Below, piece after piece: positions 33,891 through 42,556 of a stretch of 64,000 bases of DNA. The DNA comes from Streptomyces sp. NBC_01214 (GTDB lineage Bacteria; Actinomycetota; Actinomycetes; Streptomycetales; Streptomycetaceae): assembly GCF_026340975.1 (NCBI RefSeq), contig NZ_JAPEOS010000001.1, forward strand, positions 4,869,001-4,933,000. The letters run 5' to 3'. The position numbers and the translations under genes were made by a program. The notes beneath the pieces are model-generated. The model searched no databases, was not told the DNA's origin, and saw only the letters and a list, made by a program, of their open reading frames with translations. The first letter of the stretch is position 1; every line of letters starts with the position of its first letter.

Positions 33891-34369
33891 TACCGCACGA
33901 GTTTCGCGGCCTCTACCACCATGACGGTCCCCGTCCACCTTGCGTCGCGCCACCGGCAGGACAGCTCGAAGCGGTGCGCGTCGTGGTCGAGTTCGACGTC
34001 CTCGATCCATGGCTCACGCCTGTAGCGGCGTGAACGGATGACGTGGCGTTCCCTCGCCTCCAGATGCATCCGGGCGAGGGCGGCGTGGTACCGGACAAGC
34101 AGGGTGCGCCCCTCCAGGCAGCCGCGGCACCCCAGCAGGCGCAGCACGGAGCCCTCCTTGTCCCGCAGGAAGGAGTGGGCAGTGCTTTTCCCCTGATACT
34201 TGTTGCAGCTGGTGCACAGTGGGCCGCGCACGTAGCCGTGGTCGTGGCAGTGGGCGTGCTGGCGCAGTCGCACCATGCTCACGAGGTCGTCCAGATCGAG
34301 CGGGACGGCGGATCCGGCGGAGATCTCCGCGAAGTGCGTGCGGGCGAGCCCGGGGCTGATCTGAGCCAT
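33890..34369 (-). CDS. endonuclease VII-like / HNH-type small protein
   Basis: 159 residues from the ATG at 34369. The segment HAHCHDHGYVRGPLCTSCNK contains the H-D-H-x-x-G-x-VRG-x-LC-x-x-CN pattern of recombination endonuclease VII and related HNH nucleases. A further CRGC pair follows at about residue 94. A basic C-terminal half (RERHVIRSRRYRREPWIEDV) ends with an RWRDARWTGTV strand. The first Cys pair of typical members is not obvious, so the metal site may be incomplete. Minus-strand coding-like sequence at 34450-34620 (LERALDAAQPMGTRLCSLRG) could be a displaced N-terminal part. The function is tentative. Confidence 0.5.
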   Translation of the reverse strand: MAQISPGLARTHFAEISAGSAVPLDLDDLVSMVRLRQHAHCHDHGYVRGPLCTSCNKYQGKSTAHSFLRDKEGSVLRLLGCRGCLEGRTLLVRYHAALARMHLEARERHVIRSRRYRREPWIEDVELDHDAHRFELSCRWRDARWTGTVMVVEAAKLVR

Positions 34370-34615
34370 GCCCGGATGGTGAGAGCGGGCTCTGACAACA
34401 CCGACCCAGCCCCCGCACGCGTGCGCGGATCGTCGTACGGCCGTCCGGTACGGGCACTCCGGCGCTCGTCCGGCCGCTGGTCCGCGCCGGGGAATCCGCG
34501 GTCGAAGCCCTTGAGGACCGGGTCGAGTTCGGCGGCCGCGCCGCGCAGGGAGCACAGTCGGGTCCCCATGGGCTGCGCCGCGTCCAGGGCCCGCTCCAAG
34601 GTGAGCACCGACGGT

Positions 34616-34642
34616 GCTCTCCGCGCTCTCCGCGCTCTCTGC
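34616..34642. repeat. 9-bp tandem repeat, 3 copies
   Basis: The unit GCTCTCCGC occurs three times, the last with one change. It sits in the 434-base stretch 34370-34803, which holds no gene that can be supported beyond a possible displaced frame on the minus strand. Confidence 0.6.
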
Positions 34643-34803
34643 CCGAGCGGAGGTGGTCCGATGCCCGCCCACGACGACCCCAGCGAGTGAGCACCCCCCT
34701 GCACCGGCGGGGCTGAAGGGCCCTCGCCGCATCGCACCGCCGCCCGCGGTCTCTCACGTACGGCATCTGGTCAGTCACCCGGCGTTAGATCTATCGTGGG
34801 GCA

Positions 34804-35541
34804 ATGACGGCACATAGTCCGGGGGCGCCCGGCCGCGTGGAGCGGGGCGAGTCGGGGACGACGGACGTGGTGCTGCGGGCGGGCGGCGCCTCTTGGCTCA
34901 TCCTGCCGCGCTCGCTGGGGAGCGCCGCGCTGACCGCGCTCGGTACGGGCCTCCTCGGCCTCGCCCTCGTCCTGCCGGTGGCGGTGATCGTGCTCTTCTC
35001 CGGCGCCGGCTGGGCCACGGTGGGGGTGGTGGCCCTCTGGATGGTGTTCGTAGCCGTCGCGGCGGGCTTCGCGGGCGCGCTGTCCGTGGCCTGCTTCCAG
35101 GTGTACCGGATCAGGTTCTCCGCCGTCGGCGATCCCCCCGGGGTGCGCCTGGTGCGCGGCCTGGGGAGCGGTCCATGGCGGCCGATGGAGGAGCCGGACC
35201 GGCTGCGCCTGGAGCAGGAGATCGAGGAGCCGTACGCCGGGGACCCCCTCCCCGCCACACGCGTCCTCACGCTGCGCCTGATCCGGGACGACTCCGACGT
35301 CTGCCGGGCCGTCCTCCCGCCGGACACCGACGCCCGACAGCTCCTCGCGGCTTTGGAGCAGGCCCTGGGGCCGGCCGTCCTGCTCGAACTCCACGTCAAG
35401 CGCACCACCCGCCCCGCGCCCCGGCGCCGCCCCGGCCCCCGGAAGCGCGGCCGGGGCGGGCCCTCCGGCATCGGCATCAGTGGCGCCGGGGGCTACGGGT
35501 GCGGCGGCGGCAGCGGATGCGGCGGAGGCGGGGGCGGCTAG
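34804..35541 (+). CDS. membrane protein with glycine-rich tail
   Basis: 245 residues. Two adjacent transmembrane segments (about residues 40-66 and 71-97) form a hairpin: LTALGTGLLGLALVLPVAVI and VGVVALWMVFVAVAAGFAGA. A soluble domain of about 110 residues follows (LTLRLIRDDSDVCRAVLPPD), then a basic stretch (RPAPRRRPGPRKRGRG) and a Gly-rich end (GGYGCGGGSGCGGGGGG) with two cysteines. The family is not recognised. The tail resembles low-complexity C-termini of TIGR04222-like actinobacterial membrane proteins. It is a single gene. Confidence 0.6.
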   Translation: MTAHSPGAPGRVERGESGTTDVVLRAGGASWLILPRSLGSAALTALGTGLLGLALVLPVAVIVLFSGAGWATVGVVALWMVFVAVAAGFAGALSVACFQVYRIRFSAVGDPPGVRLVRGLGSGPWRPMEEPDRLRLEQEIEEPYAGDPLPATRVLTLRLIRDDSDVCRAVLPPDTDARQLLAALEQALGPAVLLELHVKRTTRPAPRRRPGPRKRGRGGPSGIGISGAGGYGCGGGSGCGGGGGG

Positions 35542-35589
35542 CCAGCACGGCGTTCCCTCCAGCGTCTCAATGGCGTGCGCCGATACGCT

Positions 35590-36180
35590 GGCAGGACACC
35601 ACCCGCGAGAACCGGCCCCGACCCAGCAGGCTGGACCCCTACAAGCCCTACCTGGAGCGCCGATTCGCCGAAGGATGCACCAGCGCCACCCGCCTCCACA
35701 GCGCATCGTTGCCAACGATGCGCCCGTCGCCTACCCGATGGTCCGCAGGTACATCGCTACCCTCCGCGGGGCTCCGGCTGGCGCGCCGCCCCGGCCTCCG
35801 ACGGTGCGGCAGCTGACCGGCTGGCTCACCCGACACCCCACCGTGCTGAGCGAGGACGACCGCGCCAGCCTGAAGGATGTCCTGGCACGCTGCCCAGAAC
35901 TGGACACGGCCACCGGACATGTCCGCGCATTCAGTGAAAATGCTCACCGCCCGCCTCGGCGCCAGGCTCCCGACCTGGATCGACGCAGTCGACCCGAGCC
36001 AACTGCCCGGCCTCACCGGCTTCGCACTCCAACCTGCTCCGGGACCTCGCGCCGTGACGGCCGGACTCACCCTCCACTGGAGCTCCGGCAGCATCGAAGG
36101 CGCCGTCGATCGCATCAAGAAGATCAAAAGGCAGCTCTACGGACGAGCTGGCTTTCACCCGTTGCGGAAGACGATCCCGA
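35590..36180 (+). mobile_element. ISL3-family transposase C-terminal remnant
   Basis: Changing frames read LDPYKPYLERRFAEGCTSAT, PMVRRYIATLRGAPAG, TVRQLTGWLTRHPTVLSEDD and, after a shift near 35930, MLTARLGARLPTWIDAVD, SGSIEGAVDRIKKIKRQLYG and RAGF. The W-x-x-W-I, then S-x-(S/T)-x-EG-x-V-x-x-IK-xx-KRQ-x-YGRA block is the ISL3 C-terminus. The N-terminal and DDE-core parts are missing here but present in a separate remnant at 10125-10500. Confidence 0.7.
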
Positions 36181-36352
36181 TGCGGTAGCCCTGTGGTGCA
36201 AGGACGGCGCCGAAGCTCAACCCTCCCGCTGGCCGCTCATGGAAGATGGTCATCGGCAGCCTCCTGACCAGGGCGGACGGTGCTCGTTGAGCACGATCTG
36301 CCCTCCCTCGATCGCTCGGGCTCCGAGCAAATGCCGTGCAAGGATCTCACCC

Positions 36353-37138
36353 ATGATGACCGAGCCCACTCTGACGGAACATCGCTCTCCATGGGTCGTG
36401 TTCACCTCCCCGGCCGACCCGTGGCTGGCGTCGGAAACGGCCGCGCTCGCGCAGCGAAACGGTCTGGTCCTGCGGCTGGACGGCCGGGAAATGCGTGATC
36501 CGGGGTCCGTTTTTCGCACCTTCGCCCGGGAGCTGTCGTTCCTCGGCTACTTCGGCCACAACTGGGACGCTCTCGTCGATTGCCTTCACGACTGGCACGG
36601 TCCTGGCCACGGGAGCCAAGACCTCGCGATTCTGATCGAGCACGCGGACGACCTGCTGAAGTCGGACTTCCTAGGACTGTTCGTATCGGTTCTCGCCCAG
36701 GCAGCCTGGAACTCCAACCTCCGCCTGGACGCCGACGGCGAGCTCGATGAATGGCGGCAATGCATTGCCCAGCACTTCGTCTTCCTCCTGGACCACACTG
36801 CACCCGCTGCCTTCACGGAGAAGGCAGCCCGCGGCACGGACGTGGCGGTGGCGCTCGCGGACGGCCGCCTGCTCGTCACCCTGACCGACGTCGACTGGCC
36901 CGGTGGAGATCCCGCCTCCACCCCCTGGACGGCCGGCCCGCTCTCCTTCGCGGACAAGGAGATCCTCAGCGGCATGACCGTCAAGGTCGTCAAGATGTTC
37001 CGAGACCACCTCGGCTGCTCGATCCACGAGGCCCTGGACATCCTCCAGTCCCGCTCTGAGCACCTGCATCGCGAACGATCGCGAACCGTCGGACGGCCAC
37101 ATGATGGATCGCGCCAGCCAAGCCGCGGGGTTCGCTGA
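36353..37138 (+). CDS. barstar-family (ribonuclease inhibitor-like) protein with extra C-terminal domain
   Basis: 261 residues from the ATG at 36353 (AAGGA eight bases upstream). Residues about 30-120 fit the barstar fold: a strand and helix with LRLDGREMRDPGSVFRTFAR, then LSFLGYFGHNWDALVDCLHD, which carries the N-W-D-A-L-x-D-x-L motif that contacts ribonuclease in barstar. The remaining 120 residues include GTDVAVALADGRLLVTLTD and an L7/L12-like helix pair, MTVKVVKMFRDHLGCSIHEA. No barnase-like ribonuclease gene is adjacent, so it is an orphan inhibitor or immunity protein. Confidence 0.75.
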   Translation: MMTEPTLTEHRSPWVVFTSPADPWLASETAALAQRNGLVLRLDGREMRDPGSVFRTFARELSFLGYFGHNWDALVDCLHDWHGPGHGSQDLAILIEHADDLLKSDFLGLFVSVLAQAAWNSNLRLDADGELDEWRQCIAQHFVFLLDHTAPAAFTEKAARGTDVAVALADGRLLVTLTDVDWPGGDPASTPWTAGPLSFADKEILSGMTVKVVKMFRDHLGCSIHEALDILQSRSEHLHRERSRTVGRPHDGSRQPSRGVR

Positions 37139-37192
37139 GTAGACGCATCGATCGGAAGTCGGGGAGGAGCCTGGTCGCGATGTTGCTCGGCA

Positions 37193-37789
37193 TCAGGACG
37201 TCTGCGGTCGCTGGAGTCCCTGGAGGAGGAGGGCGATCAGGCGGCGGGGGTCGTATCGGGGGTCGTTGTCGCGTCCGATGCAGAGGTTGCCGATGCCGCG
37301 CATCAGCTCGTACGGCTGTGTGCCCGGCCTGATTTCGTCGGCCTCGACCGCGGCGTCGAGCAGTTGCGCGCAGACGGGCAGGAGGCGGTCGAGGAAGTAG
37401 GCGTGCAGCGCGGCGAAGCGGTCGTTGTCCGACTGTAGGGCGTCGGCGAGGCCGTGTTTGGTGACGAGGAAGTCGACGAAGAGGTCGATCCATTGGCGCA
37501 GTGCGTCGAGCGGGGAGGCGGCATTGGCCAGCAGGTTCGGGCCGGCTTCGGCGCACGCCTCGATCTGGTGCTGGTACACGGCGGTGACGAGGTCCGCCCG
37601 CGTGGGGAAGTGGCGGTAGATCGTGGCCATCCCGACGCCCGCCTGGGCCGCGATCTGGCGGATCGGCGCGTCGACGCCGGAGGTTACGAACACCTCGGCT
37701 GCGGCCGTGAGCACCGTCTCCCGGTTGCGCTGAGCGTCGGCCCGCTTGCTTCGGGACGGCGAATCCCCGGCAGGACCCTCGGTGGCCAT
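37193..37789 (-). CDS. TetR-family transcriptional repressor
   Basis: 198 residues with GAAGGAG six bases before the ATG at 37789. The N-terminal DNA-binding domain reads LTAAAEVFVTSGVDAPIRQI and AAQAGVGMATIYRHFPTRAD, followed by a helical ligand domain with the SBD-like C-terminal helices (RGIGNLCIGRDNDPRYDP). It is divergent from the hydrolase at 37958, and two palindromes lie between them. The likely role is repression of the hydrolase and itself, relieved by an unknown small molecule. Confidence 0.92.
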   Translation of the reverse strand: MATEGPAGDSPSRSKRADAQRNRETVLTAAAEVFVTSGVDAPIRQIAAQAGVGMATIYRHFPTRADLVTAVYQHQIEACAEAGPNLLANAASPLDALRQWIDLFVDFLVTKHGLADALQSDNDRFAALHAYFLDRLLPVCAQLLDAAVEADEIRPGTQPYELMRGIGNLCIGRDNDPRYDPRRLIALLLQGLQRPQTS

Positions 37790-37810
37790 CACGTTCTCCT
37801 TCGACGACGA

Positions 37811-37857
37811 TTGACAAAACGGAGCGATGCTCCGGATACTAAATGGAGCAGCGTTCC
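37811..37857 (+). promoter_or_regulatory. promoter with overlapping TetR operators
   Basis: TTGACA (37811-37816) and GATACT (37835-37840) are 18 bases apart and face the hydrolase. A perfect palindrome CGGAGC-GAT-GCTCCG (37820-37834) lies between them. A second, imperfect GGAGC-AGC-GTTCC lies at 37845-37857. Bound TetR would block RNA polymerase. Confidence 0.65.
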
Positions 37858-37957
37858 GCTTCAGCTTAGCCGAAACGGGACGCCCCTGACCGCCTGTCCG
37901 CCCGCCGGCTGCAAGAGTCCGGCGGGTGGCGGGCGCCACCGAAAGGGAATTCACACC

Positions 37958-38917
37958 GTGAGCACAGCCATCACCGCCGACGCCTTGGGTACGGCCGCAC
38001 CGGTCCTGTCATTCAGCCCCGTAGTCCTGTCCGTGCCAGGACGTCCTGTGGACCTCCACGTGCGCGTCTCCGCGCCCGCGACCGGAACGGGCCTCCCCGT
38101 CATCCTCTTCTCCCACGGCCACGGCCCCTCGAACAACCTCTCCTCACTCAACGGCTACGCGCCGCTCACCGACTTCTGGGCCGCACACGGATTCGTCGTC
38201 GTCCAACCCACCCACCTCACCTCCAGCACACTGACCCACCTGGTCGCCGACGCCCCCGGCGCACCCGACTTCTGGCGCTCCCGCGCCGAGGACATGACCC
38301 ACATCCTCGACCAGCTCGACGTGATCGAGAACGCAGTGCCGCAGCTCGCCGGACGCATCGACCACACCAAGGTCGCCCTTGCGGGACACTCGCTCGGAGG
38401 CTTCACCGCCGGCCTCCTGCTGGGTGCCGGGCTCACCGACCCCGACACCGGGAACGTGGTGCACCTCGTCGAGCCCCGGATCAAGGCGGGCGTACTGCTC
38501 GCCGCGCCCGGCAGGGGCGGCGACGTCCTCAACGGGCCCATGGCGGAGCAGTGGCCGATCATCGGGGCCGTCGACTTCTCCACCATGACCGCACCCGCGC
38601 TGGTCGTCGCCGGCGACAAGGACGACCCCCGGCACTTCACGGACATGGGGCCGGACTGGCACGCCGACCCCTACACCCTCGCCCCCGGCCCCAAGACCCT
38701 GCTCACCCTGTTCGACGCGGAGCACGGGCTCGGCGGGATCGCCGGATACGACGCCGCCGAGACCACCGACGAGAACCCCGAGCGAGTCGCCGCCCTTGCG
38801 CAGCTCGCCGCTGCCTACCTCCACACCCAGCTCCACCCCGGCGCCTCCACCTGGGAGATCGCCTGCGAGGCACTGACGGCCGGACCCGACCCGATAGGAC
38901 GAGTCGAATTCAAGTAG
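37958..38917 (+). CDS. alpha/beta hydrolase, chlorophyllase/dienelactone-hydrolase-like
   Basis: 319 residues. GTG start at 37958, AAAGGGA nine bases upstream. LPVILFSHGHGPSNN is the oxyanion strand, KVALAGHSLGGFTAGL the nucleophile elbow, ALVVAGDKDDPRHF the acid region and LFDAEHGLGG the catalytic-His region. The acid-His spacing fits cytosolic esterases of the chlorophyllase-like group. It is controlled by the divergent TetR gene. Natural substrate unknown; an induced detoxifying esterase is the simplest reading. Confidence 0.88.
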   Translation: MSTAITADALGTAAPVLSFSPVVLSVPGRPVDLHVRVSAPATGTGLPVILFSHGHGPSNNLSSLNGYAPLTDFWAAHGFVVVQPTHLTSSTLTHLVADAPGAPDFWRSRAEDMTHILDQLDVIENAVPQLAGRIDHTKVALAGHSLGGFTAGLLLGAGLTDPDTGNVVHLVEPRIKAGVLLAAPGRGGDVLNGPMAEQWPIIGAVDFSTMTAPALVVAGDKDDPRHFTDMGPDWHADPYTLAPGPKTLLTLFDAEHGLGGIAGYDAAETTDENPERVAALAQLAAAYLHTQLHPGASTWEIACEALTAGPDPIGRVEFK

Positions 38918-39153
38918 CCCCCACGACCACGTCCTGTATCAGACGGCCCGGCCGTCGTCGTTCGGCTCGCCGCAGAGGAGCCGCGGTCCCTCGCCCGCCA
39001 CGAACGCGCTGAAACCAGGGCCCGGGAGATGCAAGAAACCGGGCGGCAGCAAAGACCCATGCCGTACCTCGCATCGCAGCTAGCCGCGGCCCGCCACCGC
39101 GGCCGCGCACCTGGTGCGGTGCATGCTGGTCCGCATCGTGGTGCCTGGTGCCT

Positions 39154-39190
39154 GGTGCGGTGCGGTGCGGTGCGGTGCGGTGCGGTCCGG
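39154..39190. repeat. 5-bp tandem repeat (GGTGC), about 7 copies
   Basis: GGTGC repeats without interruption about six times, with a final variant copy (GGTCC). It lies in the gene-poor stretch 38918-39898. A coding-like minus-strand piece at about 39290-39440 (AEGIARAVIDFAVQLLTADH, NVADVLRELEAVGVGQALDA) lies beside it but lacks a convincing start or family, and I treat it as a gene remnant. Confidence 0.65.
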
Positions 39191-39898
39191 TGAACGGGTC
39201 GGCGGTGGTGCCCACCCGATGGGCGGGGTGCGCACCACCACCGTCCACGATGCGCACGACACGAAGGAAGGCACACGGGGCGGGCGCCGGCCGGTGCGGG
39301 CATCGAGGGCCTGGCCCACTCCGACCGCCTCCAACTCGCGCAGGACATCGGCGACGTTCTCGTGGTCGGCGGTGAGGAGCTGCACGGCGAAGTCGATGAC
39401 GGCGCGGGCGATGCCCTCCGCCGCATCCGGCCCCGCCTGCGCGCAGGCGGACCGCGCCGACGCCCGGGAGGCACAGCGATGTGCCGCCGAGCGGGAGGCG
39501 CAGCGCCCCGAGTGGAAGCGGTGCGGGCGGAAGTTCACTGACCAGTGCGGGGAGGGAGGAGACCATGGTGCGGCGGCACCTGGTCGGCCGTTGACACGCT
39601 CGAACGACTCGAAGTAGTTGACCGGTTCGGGATGGGATGCGTGAAGGCAGGTGAGGGCGCGCCACATGTTGCTGGGATCGTGGCGTTCGAGGCCGGCCAG
39701 GTTCTCGTGCTCGTGTCGTGTCGTGTCATTTCGTGGCTTCGTTCTACGGCCGGTGAGGTGGCGTCGGCGGAGCCCGGGCCTTCTCCTCCCAGACGGCGGC
39801 GCCGCGCTCCGCGAAGGCTGACCCCCGAGCAGTCCGGAAAAGGGGGCCCCGCGCCTGCAGCGCCGCCTCGTGGGAACCGCTCGAGTTAGTGTTCAGCC

Positions 39899-40240
39899 GT
39901 GAGCCTTGAACAACTACGCGGCCACTTCTACTGGTTGACGTCGATCGTCCTTCGGACCGATCTGCAGCCCAGCGAGGCTGTCATCGAGTTGAGTTCGGAG
40001 AGCGCCAGGGCGACCTTGCGCCTTGTGGGCATCGTTCATGCGAGAACCGACCTGGCCGACCCGGATGGCGGCTTCGTGGCCGAGGTCGCCGTGCGGGAAC
40101 TGCCTCAGTACGGTCCTTGGCCGGCCGAGGCCCGCCACCTCCTGCATCACCACGACAACCGCTGCGTGCTGCATTGGCTGACCATCTCCGGTCCGAGCGA
40201 GGAGGTGGAGATCCTCGCTGAGGAGTTCAGCGAGGACTAG
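39899..40240 (+). CDS. hypothetical protein, 113 aa
   Basis: GTG start at 39899. The protein reads MSLEQLRGHFYWLTSIVLRT at the N-terminus, has a His cluster (ARHLLHHHDNRCVLHWLTIS) and ends EEVEILAEEFSED. No membrane segment or signal peptide. It looks like a small cytosolic alpha/beta protein of the kind found among actinobacterial immunity-like families. I do not recognise it further. The next frame, a recombinase remnant, starts 100 bases later on the same strand. Confidence 0.5.
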   Translation: MSLEQLRGHFYWLTSIVLRTDLQPSEAVIELSSESARATLRLVGIVHARTDLADPDGGFVAEVAVRELPQYGPWPAEARHLLHHHDNRCVLHWLTISGPSEEVEILAEEFSED

Positions 40241-40340
40241 CGTCCGGTCCCGTCCGGCCCGGTGCTTCGTCCTCGATGGTCTTCACGGTCGTACCCGGAT
40301 TCTCCAGGTGCTGCCTTGATCGGTCACGTGCGAGGAAGGT

Positions 40341-40976
40341 GTGCCGGTGACAGCCCAGTTGAGGGTGGTCCAGGGCAGTGCCGTTCTGCGGGATCCGGTG
40401 ACCGCCGATCCGTGGGAGTTCCAAGCCGACTGCGTCGACGCACTTGTGGCTTCCCTGCGCGCTCGTGGGTTCAGTCCGGTGACGGTAGAGGACGACATCG
40501 GCTTGCTGGAACGGACGCTCACTGCGCCGGGCCGGCCCGCCTGGGACGTCACTCCCGAGGACATCGACCGTGTCGTCGGCGACCTGGCTCTTGCCGGGCG
40601 GACCGCCTCGACCCGGCGCGAGCATGCGCAGACTTCACGCGGGTCCGTTCGGAAAACTCACGTGCGGTTCGGCAAATGCGCTCGCATCTCCGGGCCCAGG
40701 CCGCGCTGCGTGCCGATGCTGGACGGACTCGACCTCGTCCTGCACCGGTTTCCCGATGACGTCCGCGAAGAGTTCCCGGACTCACCGGTGCGTTTCGCGG
40801 ACGATTCCGGTGGCAGCGCGCACCGCGGGACGATCCGCAACTGCCTGCGGTATCTGATGGGACTCGAAGACCGCCCGGCGGCCGGCCGGTTCAGCCCGCA
40901 TGCTCCGTGGCGAGCGTGCGCGACCCACAACTACGAGCGCGACGTGATCTGTTGGCGGACCCCGAAGCCGCGATGA
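40341..40976 (+). pseudogene. tyrosine recombinase (phage-type integrase) with internal deletion
   Basis: The open frame is continuous but the protein is not. Residues 1-95 are a core-binding (SAM-like) domain (DALVASLRARGFSPVTVEDD, PEDIDRVVGDLALAGRTAS). Residues 103-200 are the end of the catalytic domain (GPRPRCVPMLDGLDLVLHRF, HRGTIRNCLRYLMGLE, HAPWRACATHNYERD). The roughly 110 residues between, with the first catalytic Arg, are missing. The HxxR box reads HAPWR, and the frame ends before the catalytic Tyr. It cannot be an active recombinase. It may mark the edge of a former integrated element. Confidence 0.65.
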
Positions 40977-41063
40977 TCCATCTTGCCGACCACCTCGACC
41001 CCGCCGCCTGCCTGACCTGCAATCACGGTGACGACGAGCACGTCCTTGGCCTAGTGTCTCTGG

Positions 41064-41528
41064 ATGAGCTCTCGAGACACCGCCCGCGAAGAACCAGCCG
41101 AATTGACCGTCCGCTGCCAGGACGACCGGGCCGTCTCGGTGAAGCTCTGCGACCTCTTCGATGAAGACGAACACTGCGTCCACTACGCCATCGAGGCTTG
41201 CGCGGCAGGACTGAACGCTCGCCTGGACGGCGTGGCAGCCTGGAAGTGGGGCGCCGACCTGGCTCCCTTCCTGGAGAAGCTCTCCGAGGACTTCCGCGGC
41301 TGGGATGGAGAGCGTGTCTGGCAGACCAACGACCGCGATCTCACTGTCAGAGCGGTCTTCCGCTCGGGCGGCCATGTTGGGCTGACCTGGACACTACGTC
41401 CTTGGAAAACATCCGTTGGTAGCTGGGAGGCATCCGTCACCACCTGGCTGGAAGCCGGCGAGCAGATGTCCACTCTCGCAGCCGATGTCCGGTACTTCCT
41501 CGGCCAGGAGGCCGGTCATCGTGGGTGA
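41064..41528 (+). CDS. DUF6228-like protein
   Basis: 154 residues. The order LTVRCQDDRAVSVKLCDLFD, AAWKWGADLAPFLEKLSEDF, RGWDGERVWQTNDRDLTVRA and GHVGLTWTLRPW fits the DUF6228 family of small actinobacterial proteins. It overlaps the start of the next gene, so the two are co-translated. Function is unknown. Its company (barstar, SUKH, HycA-type proteins in the same arm) suggests an immunity-like role, which is only an inference. Confidence 0.6.
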   Translation: MSSRDTAREEPAELTVRCQDDRAVSVKLCDLFDEDEHCVHYAIEACAAGLNARLDGVAAWKWGADLAPFLEKLSEDFRGWDGERVWQTNDRDLTVRAVFRSGGHVGLTWTLRPWKTSVGSWEASVTTWLEAGEQMSTLAADVRYFLGQEAGHRG

Positions 41529-41991
41529 GATGCAGCTCGTTTGGACTCTCAACGGGCGGGGATGGGCCGACTGCACCGTCGCCGATCAACAGGCGGAAGC
41601 CGAGGTCACAGCCTCGTACATCTCCACGGCACCCGAGGACCTACTGACGGCGGTGGCCCGCCTCGTCACCGGTGAGGCGGAGGTACGCGTGCAGTTCGAG
41701 GCGGAACCGACCGCCTTCCGCTGGATCCTCTACCGGGAGGGCACCGACGTGTGGATTCGTGTGCTGGAACTGGCCGATGGCAGCAAGCACGACAACGCAG
41801 GAACCGAAATCTGGTCGAGCCAACAAAGCATCGACACTGTGGCTCGTGCGGTGGTCAGATGTTTCGACGAGGTCGCGCGGAAGTACGGCGAGAGCGGGTA
41901 TCGCGGCAAGTGGGGCGAGCACTTTCCCCGCTGTGAACTCGAAGCCCTCAGAGATGTCTGGCACAAGAGCCGTCCCCCGGAGAAAGCCTGA
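41521..41991 (+). CDS. DUF6228-operon partner, hypothetical, 156 aa
   Basis: GTG at 41521 overlaps the previous gene by eight bases; an ATG at 41530 is an alternative. The protein contains MQLVWTLNGRGWADCTVADQ, ASYISTAPEDLLTAVARLVT, FRWILYREGTDVWIRVLELA and a helical end DEVARKYGESGYRGKWGEHF. It appears as a beta-sheet plus helix protein of the kind that often pairs with DUF6228-type genes. Cytosolic. No known reaction. Confidence 0.55.
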   Translation: MGEMQLVWTLNGRGWADCTVADQQAEAEVTASYISTAPEDLLTAVARLVTGEAEVRVQFEAEPTAFRWILYREGTDVWIRVLELADGSKHDNAGTEIWSSQQSIDTVARAVVRCFDEVARKYGESGYRGKWGEHFPRCELEALRDVWHKSRPPEKA

Positions 41992-42149
41992 GCCCGACCG
42001 AACCCGGATGGTTTCGGCGCTGCCTGGCATACGTTCGCGGGAACGCGTGCGCTTCCCGAAGGACAGGTTCGAGGCCACCATGACCGAGCCCCGTTCGTAG
42101 CGTGAGGCTACGAGCTGGAAGAACAGGCTCGCCGCGTCTCGGCCCGGAG

Positions 42150-42540
42150 GGCTAGGCATCGGCGAGGCGGGAGATCCAGTTCCTGGCGGTGTGGAACAGG
42201 ACCGAGTGGCCAGCCTGAGAGGCTTTTGACGCCCAGGCCGGTCGCCGGGTGGGCCGGGACGTCGCGTCGCAGCGATTGCACGTGGCGGTGCAGCAGGGCT
42301 ACCAGGCCTTCGGGAAGGATGCCGCGCTGTCCGGCTTGGCCTTGGCGGAGGTGGTCATGGATCACTTCGCTTTCGGGGGAGAGGGGTTGACGCCCTCGCA
42401 GAATGCGGTGACCGTCTCGGGTGAGGCGGTGACGTCGACGAATCGGCCGATGGCCTGCGGGTCCACCGAGTAGTCGACGGTGTCGACGCGAATGTAGTAA
42501 GCCCGGCCCCGGCGGATGCGGTGGTTCAGTCCTATCCGCG
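42150..42540 (-). mobile_element. IS21-family istA/istB remnant
   Basis: The minus strand reads LNHRIRRGRAYYIRVDTVDY and SVDPQAIGRFVDVTASPE, matching the C-terminal region of IstA transposases. Further on it reads KASQAGHSVLFHTARNWISR and LADA, matching the IstB ATPase segment CQAGHRVLFATAxxWVxRLAEA. Frames change between them, and the P-loop of IstB is gone. Confidence 0.55.
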
Positions 42541-42556
42541 GGTTGACCGGCTGGAG

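Noticed and set aside
35480..36352. Upstream extension of the barstar frame
   Set aside because: The in-frame upstream part overlaps the ISL3 remnant; barstar homology and the ribosome site begin at 36353.
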